From contig NC_045138.2 of NCBI RefSeq assembly GCF_008831285.2, positions 36,013,115-36,077,114 of the forward strand: DNA of 64,000 nucleotides, read 5' to 3'. How positions within the stretch are numbered: the stretch's first letter is position 1; every line of letters begins with the position of its first letter. A program made the translations under genes and the position numbers. The DNA comes from Nymphaea colorata. Lineage: Eukaryota > Streptophyta > Magnoliopsida > Nymphaeales > Nymphaeaceae. The notes beneath the pieces are model-generated. The model searched no databases, was not told where the DNA came from, and saw nothing but the letters and a program-made list of their open reading frames with translations. Shown here one piece after another: positions 12,401 through 25,500 of this stretch.

Positions 12401-15400
12401 GTGATAATGCATGGCTCATGAACCAACAAAATTAAAAAGAAATGAGACGCTTGGAAAAGAGATGCAGGATGTGATCTCAATAAACAGAACTACTGGAAAC
12501 CATCTCTATTTGTGCTAGAGTTAACTAAGCTGAGGGTTAAACAAAATATGAAAGTTCTTGTACATATGGACTATTATACCCCATACTCCAGAAGTGTCGG
12601 GTAATAAAAGGTAGTAAAATTAGAAGGCCATAAATCAATGGGCACTTACATAACCAGACACTAACAACAACAATGACCTACATGACAGAACCATGTTTCT
12701 GATATAGACTGGTCCAGGCGCATCAAGTACTTGGTTTTTAGGTTCAACAAAGCTGGATCACTGATCCACCTTTAACAAAAAGCCTAAACAAAAGACATCG
12801 TATAAAGATATGTCACATGGGTACGGAGACAGGTGTGGCTGTGGGTGCTGATGGTGCCGAACAGTTTCAAAAAATTTGGGTATGGGGACACTGCATATAT
12901 ATATATATAATATTTTAAGTAAATAAACATAAATTCATTGTTTATATTCATAAAAATATATATCACTGAACAAATCAAACTAAGATATCAAAAAATTATT
13001 AAAAGATACCAAAAAGAGTTTTAAAAAAAATTGTCATATCCAAGCCATGTTCCGTGCTGTACCCGTCTCATGTTATGTTAAAACATGGGTTCCTCAACTG
13101 ATTAGCCATGCCATAGTACATAGCTTATAAGCAACAGGACTTAAGCAGACAATGCACCATTCCATGCATTGGAGATTGCTAGCTGGCTGGTCTTAGTATT
13201 GCCTAGTGTCAATATTTGTAAGGTGCAATCATCTCTGGTTACCCTCATTAATACAGTTTTTATGTGTTTTACCAAGAGATTTCAGATTTCTACTCAATCC
13301 TCATGTACTAACCTCAAATTACCAATCCAACCTCCAACCAGAGTAGATAATAAAATATAAGCATATGTATGCCACACACCTGCAACAGTGGATCCATAGA
13401 TGATTTGAACTTTACTGGACTGTCCTCCATGAATATCAACCAACCAATAGTATAGTAAAATGTGGTCCTACTCCTTGAACATTTATACTCCTCTAGGAAT
13501 GGAAAATGCTCTCTCTGCAAGAATACAAATGGCTATATGAAAACTTATACAAGAAAACAATTATAACCATAAACGTAAAATATAGATCAGTAGCATGTTC
13601 TCTGAGCATCATTCCAGTTTTATAGCCACATAAAAGTTTGCTTAGTCTATGCCCAAAGATGTGCTTGCTGTTGCATAAAAAAATGTTCTGGATCTGAACT
13701 GATTTACAAAATATCTATCATCAAGTTATAGTGTCAAATAATAGTTAAAGATAAAGTGGAGAATAAACAGATCCCACCCTAATATTCCACACATCTCCAG
13801 GTGACATCAAGCAAAATCACCTCCAGCTGATAAAAATATGTCCATTTTTAAAAAATTAAAGTGTTACAATCTCTGCTGCAGTAGAATCATAATTGCTAAA
13901 GCTGAAAATGAATCAGAGACGGGATACCTATGGAATTCAGGAAGTAGGCATTTCAAACAAGCAAACATATGAAACTCTTAAAGAGGATTCAGAAAGTATC
14001 CGCTATCAATGAACTTCACTGTTATTGCAAAAATAAACATGAACATACAGGACTCAAGCAAGAAAAAATCTGAAATAGCACGTGAATTTATCAAGAGAAA
14101 TATGTGAAACTATATGGATTATGGACAACTGAGCAAAACAAATGAAATTCATAAGACACTAACAGTTCAGAGAAATTATCATTGCTAAATTGCAAATGTT
14201 TTTTTATGCATGGAAACAGCAATTAGCTTGATAAATGTTTTAACAATCTACATTGAAGAACAGCTAGAGAGAGGGAGTTACAGTATGATGTCCAATAATG
14301 ATGAATTTAACTGTATCCAATTTGAGCAGCAATTTTCCTGTCATATACCTGTACAAAAATGCAAATATTTGCAAAATTAATTTCCATATAACTTGTTACA
14401 ACTATATATTAAGGAAAAACTTAATAAAGGAAATAAAGCTAACCCGGATGCTAGCTCGAGAAACAGTGCCAACGTGTGCTCAATGACTTCCTCACTCTAC
14501 AAAACCAAAAAAGTAAGTACATGCAAACTCATAAAAAGGAAGCAACATGATGCACATAAATTTGCCAAAAAAGTGATTTCATGCAAACTCATAAAAGGGA
14601 AGCAACAGAATGTACACAAATTTGAAACTTACCTGAGCATAGCATTTAAGGTTTGTTGCAATTTTACCAACAATTGCATTGAGTAAAACCAGATGATCGT
14701 GAAGCCCAAGGAGTTCAGACAACCGAGCATATAACTGCTGCGCAATACCAGAAACATAAATCAAAAAGTTAAAAAAAATCAAAATATGACAAGAAAGTGG
14801 AAAATTGAAAGAGAGTTTGTCAACCTTTGAAGAATGCATAGCTTGATCCCCAACATAAGCTTTCCGAAAATTCTGAAAGAATGTTAATATAGCTCGGTCA
14901 AGCCTTTGCTTACTGCTTTCACTATATCTCTGTCAAGGAGAGTCAGAAAATACACATTGTTAGACATGCAAAAACAGGCTACCAAACACAATAGAACAAA
15001 ATATAAGATAAAAGAAGATGGTGAACATTGTTCTCTGATGATTGATGATGCACATGAAAAGGCATGATCCTTACCAGGAAAAATGATGAAAAAACAAGTC
15101 CTAATTTTTTTAGAAAAAAGGATATTTAGATTTTCAGAAAAGGATTAGACAAATTGACATGAGACTTCCCAGATTGGCTTGCTAAGCGTCAAGATACCCC
15201 ATACTCCAGCTGAATGTCTTCACGAAAACCTTCAAGCATACTGAAGCCTAGATGCTTTTAAAGAGCTAAATATGCAAGAAACAGGGATCTAATGAAAAAT
15301 TCAAAATACAACTCTAGCTTTCACTATCTTGCATAAAATGAAAGATTGGATGCTTCTTATACCTGTGTATGTAATCCAGTATCACTGACATTTATCAACT

Positions 15401-18400
15401 GGAAAACACGTGCTGCAAGCTCTGCATCAATGATTTCCTGAGCCTCGGAACTGCATGGATACAATCTCAATATGGAATTGTTTTGCACTCAAAACGCCAT
15501 GACTCAAGTGAAACTTCAGCCTTTGTATACCTGCAACTTGTCCCCTGCTTAATTTTGAGTACAGCAGCTATTATGTGAACCATCCATGCAAGTTGTCCTT
15601 CAATCACAGAAAGCTTATTTGTGTCTCCATTTGAAGGCAACCTAGCCCTATCCTGTGCAACAAAAGAAATAGCACCAAAGGAAATAAAATTTTAGGAAGA
15701 AATTGTGCTGCTATCTTATGGTTATTGAAAGAGGAACACAATTTCTTCATGAAAAGGTACCGTATATGTCTGCAGAATTGGCTCCAATAGCTTCATAATG
15801 TACAAACTACTACTTTCATACTGCAATTTATGGAGTCAAAAAGGTGAAAGCAAATGACCAAAATAAGTTTGAATTCTGATATTTGGTAAATTATACGAAA
15901 TGGCAACAAGTGCAACATTGAAAGAACATGCAAAGGAAAAATTGTAGAATCAGATTAAGCTAACACCTACTGATTCATGTATGTCTACTTGTGCATGAAT
16001 AAGCACCAACATAAAGAAAAAGCGCACCTGGAATCTGCAAAGGTAAGGAAAACTTTCAAGTTGATCTTGGAGTAGTTCAACATTGTCTAGAGGATCTTCT
16101 GAGAGGTCATCTGGCAAACCTGCCTGCAAGAACCATTTGCAAATAAGAGCATGCTATAACTCCATGTCCTACTCAACATGAGGAAGGGGAAGAATAATGA
16201 ATATCAGCCTGTGACAACCTGGAGTAAGGAAACGTGATTAAGCAGGCTTACTTGCACAGAATCAAGTCTTGATGTGATAAAACCTTCTGTAATTTTGGGT
16301 ACAAACTCATCAAGTAGGCTTGGCATATCACTTTTTAGATAGGGAACAGATGTCACCAATCTTGACCACAGCCCCAGAAGATAATACACGCTACTGCTAG
16401 CCCACTGGCAAGCAAAAAAGAAGAAGAAACTCAATTTCATGGCTCAAAAAGGTTCATCTTTCTCAAATCAGTGAGCAGGCACCAAACTAACCTGCCACGA
16501 TTGCAAAGATTTTGTGGTAAACTCTGCTACCAGACGGATCCAATCACTATAGCCTTCCACATTAACAAGCTCGGACAACTGAAACAGAGTTGCACAAATT
16601 AATAACCACTAGTTAAGGATGATTGAGCAAATCAGCACGTCTCAAACTCAAAGAGTTATAAAAATTATCCCTGAGACTAAAGCATATCTCAAGCATAGCA
16701 ACAAATATTGTTCTCGGGTTTCTATCGGCAGATTTTTCTTCAGCAAAGTTGTTTCTTTTTTGGGAAAATCCCAAAGCTTTTTTAAAAATCAAAAATCAAA
16801 ATGCTAGGTAAAAATACAAGAAATGAAAAACTAATAAGTATTGTATTTGCATTGCATTTAGGAAGTCAGGTGAATACCAAAGACAAGAGGAAATAAGACA
16901 ATGAAACAAAAATTGAAAAAAATAAAACAGAAAATGAAATAAACAAAAAATCACGATAAATTGATTTTAAGGTTTTTTTTTAGAATATCGCTATATTTTC
17001 CCTTTTTTCAATTTTTTCATTAATATCATGATATTTTTTAAAATTTCACGATATTTGTGGCTATGGTCGTAAAATAAATTTTAAAATACAGTAACTCAGT
17101 AAGACAGAAAAATAAGTCACAAAATATATAAAGGTTACAGAAGCAGAAGCCACATTATAATCCCTTCTTCATTGCTTTGCAGGACTATGAATCTCCTCAC
17201 TTTTGCTATGGCTTATTTAAGAGGTCAATCTTTCTGGCCTGGAGATAATCTAGAGAGGGGTCACCTGGATAAGGTTCCAGGATCCAGAAGCTTCCCAAAG
17301 GAAGGATTTAGCAATCTCCTCATAATTGTACCTAAGACCTTGCACTAGCATTAGACACGGATACCCAAAACTTGTCATGATTCCTCACTAATTTCTTTGC
17401 CACAAACAATTTAATACACGACCAAAAATCATGATTTCTCTTTAATTTCCCCAGTTTCTATTCATGCATCTGTTCAGACCCTAAGATTGATTGACACATA
17501 GTCCTTTCCTAAATGAATGACTATAGCTAGGTGTACTCTAGAGCCCTCTAACTAGTCCATACAACAATCGTCCATTTTGTGACTTCACTATTCAACATTG
17601 GTAGATAACATCACCTTGGATTGCCATCAAAGAGGCCTCAAAATATTCAAAATTCTTGAGGAAATTTTTACCTGATAATTTACCTTGAAGCGCCCAAGAA
17701 GACGACAGTACTCATGATAATTGTCATGTTCAACAAGGCCTGCATCGTAAACAGATTTTTTTATTTTGACACCTCATCAAGAAACACACAATAGTAGGAA
17801 AGAAAGAACGAGAAAATGAAATAAGCTTAAGAAACCTGTATATGCTAACCCTTTGTAGACAATATGAGTAATCATGCACATCTATAAAACGCACCAATTA
17901 ATAGTGAACGACAAACCGAAAAGATGCAATAGGACCAATTAGGAGCAAACAGAGATGTCCAGCAATTCAAAGCATCAGACTCACTAATCCAATCCACATA
18001 ACTAGTTACACACGCAATAGAAACAAGTTATTGTTAAGCCTGGGCATCGGGCTGGCCCAACCCTACAAGGAGTCAGCCTCGGGCAGCCCGACACCCAAAA
18101 CCCGTGCCAGGCCTGATTAAATTAAAAAATATATATTTTTAATATTAAACAATATATAAATATAATTAATCATAACAAAATATTAATAATTATATATATA
18201 AATCAATAAATATATATATTTAAAAAATATTATCGAGCCCACACGGGCAGGCCTGATAATTGATCGGGCTGGCCCGGTGCCCTATTTTTTGGGGCCAGGT
18301 ACTAGGTACCTGCCGGTGGCAACACCCGTGCCCAGGCTTAGTTATTGTAGCTTTCTTACAGTTTAGACAGTTTTATTGGAAACTCAAATTGGCTAAGGCC

Positions 18401-21400
18401 GACTTACAAAAAAAAAAAAAAAAAAACCACTAAACAACTGGTCATATGACCCTTAAATGTTGCTAGGTAAAACACCATAAGAAAGAAAAGTAAGAAACTA
18501 GAAGTACAAGGCTGTCTTGAAAAGAATCCAACTTGTCATGCTCCAAAACAATAATTGCAGGGTGCACTAAGGCTCCATTAACAAGCAGCGTGGATTACTG
18601 TGTGCTGCTGAACATCCACCAACATGAGATCCCCTCAGGTCTGAGATCAGAGAGGAAACAAGCATGACCTAAAGGTACAAGAGCCAGGAGAAACAATAAC
18701 AATAGGGCCATATCAATCTGTAAAGATGACAAAAATTCCTCCCTTGCTGAGGGAAGTGAAGTTCATCACATGGAGACAGACATGCTATCTAATGGTTGAA
18801 ATATAAAAATGATAACAGTACAGGGTGGCTGAGCAAGCTTTGTTTGATAGATCTGGATGTGGGAGCATAAACCACATGAACAATTCCAAAGTGTTTAAAA
18901 GGAGTATTGGAACAAGCATATGCTCCAGACATAACTCAGGACGTGAACTACTCAAGGTCAGCAAATAAGAATCACCAGACATACCTCGCTGGTCCCCACA
19001 CATATTGCTTCCTCACATAGAATCAATTGCTTCCATTAGAAAAATGGACATATGGTCATTTACTTTAAGCACAGTATATCAGTCAAAAGGGCCACCTGAA
19101 AAGACATTCCATGCACTTTTGCTTTGTGTTCCTCAAGGTAAAAAATGTCACGCACCCTCATGACATTGTAGGGCACAACAAACAACGGTATTTCCTTCAG
19201 TATTACTACAAATTGCAGTCTAAGTAATCAAAGCATCAGAGACTATCAATTGCATTCATTAGCTTAAACAAAAGAGCCTGAGCAATGAGCTTAAAATTTT
19301 TGAAACCATTGAAGCAGAACTAAAAGTAATAGAAAGGTCACACATATGCTAATGCTTTAAAATTTTTAATGGTTAACAAAATCAGGGAGGAGAAAGGGAA
19401 TGGCCTTGATGTCTCCCGTTTAAATGTATGCCCAATCATCCAGGTAGTTCTGGGCACTCGGACTGCACCTTAGGAGCCTACATGACGCTAAAGTCTTTAT
19501 ATAATATTAAAACAGAAGATAAAATAGCATAGCCCGTTGTAAAGCAACAAGTAACGATGCAGATACATCAAACCAAACAGTAACCTGAGGAAAAGCACCC
19601 AAACAATGAGCTATTCGAACCAAGGAGAAAATGATTATAGATGTTTAAAAAATCATTAAGGCAAGTATCAAATTCAAAATCAGAATATATATAGAAAATA
19701 TGGTCTTTTTGCATGGAAGATAAAGAACTTAAAATCCATGCAAAATGAATTGGAAGTCATTCAGTAGAACAAGTGCACAACAGTGGCTGATAAGAGAGCT
19801 AAATACAAACATAAATAGCCAGAACGACTGTTAAATAATATGATAACAGATAAGCAACCTTGCCCTGTTTGCAGAATCTCCTTTGTTCCAGTCATCAGCC
19901 GAGCAAGGAACTTGGATCTTTCAGTGTCATTTGCAAACAAAGAACGCCTCACAGAGGCAAGGCGTACTAAGCACTCCAAAGCCTGAGAAAAAATGAGAAG
20001 GCCACTCAATGTGAAGTATGAATTAAACTGCTCAGAGCAACTAAAAAAATCGCAACAATATCAAGCAATTAGCAACTACAATCCCTCTTCAATGACCACA
20101 TTAGTCAACACATGAAGGATACTCTCACACTCCCTGGAGTAAACAACACCAAAAAACAATTCCAAGAACAAATGCCTTTTAGTTAGGCCCCAAAAGCTTA
20201 AGTATGAATCCAAGTGACAAAGATGTAGGTACAGGCATGAAAAGGATGACATGCCAAAAAAAGAGACCTTGTAAACATTTAAGAAAAAAGCAAAAATGAA
20301 GCATCACATATCTTGCTATAATGCTGCCACCAGACACCAGAAAACTCAGCCTGTTGCTGAAGGCAGCCGTCAATGAGGCTACAGCAGGCTGCTAGAGGCT
20401 GGTACAGGTAGAGGACGGGGAAGGAAAGAGGGAAAGGGAGACACTTTGAAGGGCTTAGGATTTAGAGACACAATGCTTAAAATCTTATGAAAGTGGAGCA
20501 GACCTGGAACTGATCCTGATCCAGATTTTGTATTACAGGTATGGTAGCCATATCCACATGCCTGTATCACTGCACTAAAACATATACGTGGGCCTAAGGC
20601 CCTGAAGGGCCTAAACAATGTATGCACATGACTTAGGTCTGCATGGTCGTTCATTTCTTTTTATGATGAATATTGCGTTTGAGTCATCCTCTTGTGTGAA
20701 AGAAACATACAAACCCAGATTACATTATGACAGAACTTGCAATTTATGAAAGGTGAATTGTCCTAATCAGATAACAAAACGGACTTGTCGTTTAACTTGC
20801 ATTCTTCCCTGTTTCTAGCAAACCTTCTTTCTATATGACTTCTCATTCATTACCCACCAATGTCCATGCATCTTGATCACATGTTCACATGGCAAAATGC
20901 ATCAAAATTATTTTCTGATGCCATGATCATCAAACAAAAGGCAAAAATAAATATGGCCCCAAGATAATGTTACAAGTATTAACAGCGTCAATAGGACAAA
21001 AAAACACCCATAAGAGCCATTCTGGACTGTAACAGTTTCAGAGTATCACAAACCTCCTTTGACAGAGGAGGCTTAGTGATTGCATAGTAATCAAAGAAGA
21101 TCTGCAATGTCTGAGGATCCTCAAGCACTTGTCTCCAAGCAGATGGAATCTGCAGGCTCACAAAGATCATAAACATTTAATATTAACAGGTGCCAGATCA
21201 GAAAAGGACTTATGTAGACAAGGCATACCTGAATGGTGCCAAGTTCATCTGAGCTTTCATCCAAGGAAGTTCCCACAAAGTCAAATGACAAACATTTAAG
21301 TGCTAGACTAAGAGCCAAGCCTTTTAGCCTGTTATCCACTGAAGCAATATAAACCAAATTTAGACGAAAAATCATCATTACATATAAACTGAAATAGAAG

Positions 21401-22456
21401 TTTGTATATGAAGGATGTCTTGTAGCCAGTACAGCACACCCCCTTATGAGTTTACCATCATTTTTGAGTTGGCACAATGATGTTAATGATATCTGAAAAA
21501 TTTGGAATAAAGCTTGATCTCGGAAAGAGCATGCCACCCGGCGTTGATGTGCCAAAGGGAAACCAGGGTTCACCTGATCATACAAGGAAACAGTAGGCCA
21601 GACCCCAATTACTGTTTGCAACCATAAAACTCCAATAGTGGATCATTGTGCACAAGCTAATGAACACTAGGTACAACCAGATCCAGTTTGCCATCAATAG
21701 AAAGCAGATGCACAATTTTAGTAAGTCAAATGAATAAGTAGATCTTCCCTGGTATATATTTCATTTTATAGATAAGAATCAACAGGGCATCACTTCTCTA
21801 GAAAAAGGAAAACATTAACATCTGACAAATCTGAACAAAGGCCAAAAAAAATGTAAAACAAAAATGTCTAACATTATAACCATGCATGAGGTTCCTTCTC
21901 AATGTGAGCATCCCGGCACGTTTTGTGCAACTATTTCACAAACAGGCTTACAAATTGATAGTTCAAGTACTTAAATATGTCTGCTCAGATGTTATAACCA
22001 TGAATAGGGTTCATTATAATCACTCCCACTCTGGCGTGCTCTATTCAATTCTTTCACAAACAAGCCTAAGAAACGCAAAGGAATTACTAAAGGAACAAGG
22101 AAAATGAAAAAAAAAATCTTTTCAACAGAAAAACACTCAGAAAAAGGGGGTCAGGCAAGCAAATGACTTGCAGGTCCTTAGCAGAAGGATCACCACTTAA
22201 CCCTAGAGATATACCTTGTAAACCCACTGCCTAGACAAGGAAATCCACCTAATACACATGGCCTGTATTTTCCATGTCCCACTATGATCAAGTAGACTTC
22301 CAAGATGTCAACCAAAGTCAGCAAATAAACATTTCAAGCTAACTAGCTAAGTCACATGGGCACCGTTACGGGTTTGGGTACAGGTAAGGCGATGTGGGTA
22401 CAAGCGGGGCAATTTTAGAAAACATGGATACATGAGAGTTTGTTTGTATACATACA

Positions 22457-22524
<68 letters not shown>

Positions 22525-25500
22525 TATATATATATTTATTTATTTGTATTTATTTATTTATTTATTTATTTATTTGGCTGTTAATTTATTTATTTAAAAG
22601 CAAAACCTTGAGAAACTTATAATTTTCTTGTATTCATTTGTAAGTTCTAAATATTTAAGTTTGTTTTTGTAATATGAACAATTTTTTTTCGTGATATGAA
22701 AAAACTTGTTGGGCATAATAGAAATGTTACAAAGTTAAACAAAAGAGAAAGAAAGGGGCACCGCAGTCCTGCAAGAGGTATGCTCCCTCTCTCTCCTCCC
22801 CCCCCCCCTTTTTCTCTTTCCTTTCCTGAAAACCCACCATCCAATTTTTTTATTCTAAACTTTAACCAAAAAAGGCATGTCGAGGATGTGTCCCTGTACC
22901 CACCTTGCTGCACCGGCATACCGACATGGATACGGGAACATTTTCCCTGTGACCTAGATTTCAAGGCATCTTTCTTTTCTTCTGCAAGCAAAACTGTGGT
23001 TTCACCTCTTGTTATGGTAAAAATTAATGACCACCCAAAAGAACATGATATATTCCAAGTTTACCATCCATCGAACGTAAGTATCTCCTGCAACTGCCTG
23101 GACAACAGACAAGAATCCCAAAGGGATTTCTACCACCAAATTCATTCCAAAAAAGGCATCAGTTATAGCTAAGATATTTATAGGAATACCATCACCAACA
23201 TTTCTCAAAAATATCAACCATTATATGGCTTCAAGAAGATCCCTTTCCTTTTTCTCTTTGTCCCAAAACCATGTTTTATAGCATAACTCAAGAAGTAGCC
23301 AGCAACAGAAAAAATAGGAATCTCCAGACATTTCCAAGTCACAAGCACAGACCAAGACCATTACATAGACATGTCGATTACATCTGAACTCTGACATGGA
23401 ACACTAGGTTACAACAAATCCATCTTTGTAGTAAGGTGATGAGTGTATTCTAAGATTAACACCCACAAATAGAGTACATTTTGGGTCACAAACATAAACC
23501 TGCTTTTGCCTACAGAAGGTGATGGTGTGAAGAACCAAGAAAATGGTAACCCATCTCACTGACATTATAAGATAGTTCATTTAGTGTGCGTGCAGAAAAG
23601 GTAAAACAGAGTACCGTCAATGAAACTTTAACAAACTTACTGTCCCATTTAGTTTGTGGATTCGAGATCAAGACAAAAGTCATTACAACATAATCTCATT
23701 TATACACACAAATACAGGGGCAAAGAAATGTTTAGAAGTTGTAACCAAGAGAAAGAGTGATCAAAGTGAAGCCTAAGATTTGTAGAACATCTATAGCCAC
23801 TGAACAACCAATATGAAGCTCGAGAAATAAGTGACCTCGAACCATGTGATCCCTGAAAATAACCTTTTTACATTAACAAAGATAGCAATTCACAACAACA
23901 TTCTGTTTTTTCAAATAATAACATAAATGTCCATGAAAACCCAGTTAATATGGTCTTGAAACTCAGAACAAACATGAGTGTAATATCGATGACCAGGACT
24001 TACCTGATTCATTTCTGCAACAAGCTGATTCAGAATCTTGAGCCCAATAGAATAATGACCTGATGTTGCCTGAAAAGAGAAGCAAAAAACACATATGTAT
24101 AAGCAGCATAAACAGTAAATTTGCAAGACGGAGAAACAGTCATATATGATACACTACAAACCACCAAGCCACCAAATGAAGTCAGCATAGCGCACTGTAA
24201 AAAAGCATAGATGAGGCATGCATAAAATTACAGTATAAGAAGAAGGTAACATTAATATCCATGCAGCTTGTTCAGGCACGTGCATTTGTTTGCAATTTTA
24301 TTTTTCACAAAGACCTGCAATGAAATTATAGAATGAACATTTTCTTCAGTCATTGGATATGCGGTAGACACGTGTTGAAAGAACGGCTTCACATTGACTT
24401 GCCAAGAATATTCAAAAGTTTCATCAGTGCTGTGAAATTCTATTGACAAGCTAACGGATTCCTTCTATGTTTCCAAGGCACTCGGAAGATATAGTGCAAA
24501 GTCATTTAACTGGGAGCCTCAACCTTGTTGACAACAAAAAGAACAAAAGTGCAGAACCCAACCACTGCTAATGAAAAAGTGTAGGAACAAAGACTTGGAC
24601 TCAAGTATAAGAAAGATAGCCAGGAATGCACCAAACAGTAAAGGGAAGAACTGTGGATGTTTCAGAATGTATTCTCAACTGAAACAGAAGAGCTTTGTGA
24701 AATGCATGAACTTGGTACAAGAAATAACAAGGTCTCTATTACAAAACAAGATGAGCCATAGCAAATTTTATACAGGCGTTCAAATACGAACTTCTAGAAG
24801 GCTACCTAGATCTATACTCTTTTATTCAGCCAGCCTGACTGCCAAACCCACTGAGATAGCAAGGAACTGGATATAGAACACAAGGACAAGACATAAAATT
24901 TAAGTGCATACAAATTACAAAAGGATGGCATTCCTTCCTTTCTTCCTTTTGAAGTTGTTCAAAGTGAACTGAAGACTGAAGTACAAAATGCCAAGTTCAA
25001 TATTTATCGAGAAACTAATGAGCAAAAAAGGGTGTCACCATTAACTCTAACTTAAATTGCTGACACTTCCACTCCTCATGGAGTTGGTACTGGCATAGCT
25101 TAAAATTAAACACTTGATATAAAGCCTACAAATAGATTTTGTTCTTCCGTGACTTCAATGCGTAGAATCATCCAAAAACAATATCAAACGCTACATTAAA
25201 GCAACACATATCAACTAGTAAAGAAGCATTCATATAAGAAATGCTAGACAAAACATCACACTGCACCAAGAAAGCTTTTAACATTTAATTAAAGCATGAT
25301 CTGAAAATATGAGCTATGAAAAAAAAAAAAGAAGTTGAGAAAGGGCTTATGACCGAAACCTGAGAAAGGGCTTATGACCGAAACCTTATCTTAAGCACAA
25401 GACAACGTTTTGCAACATAAAATATATAATGAAAGATATAGCCAGACAAAATCCTTTTTAAATCAAAGCAAGAATTCAAGCAAAGATAAGACAGACTCCA

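Noticed and set aside
22647..23172. Overlapping open frames on both strands inside an XPO7 intron
   Set aside because: They lie within a repeat-like segment, are C-rich or G-rich low complexity, and lack splice or domain support.
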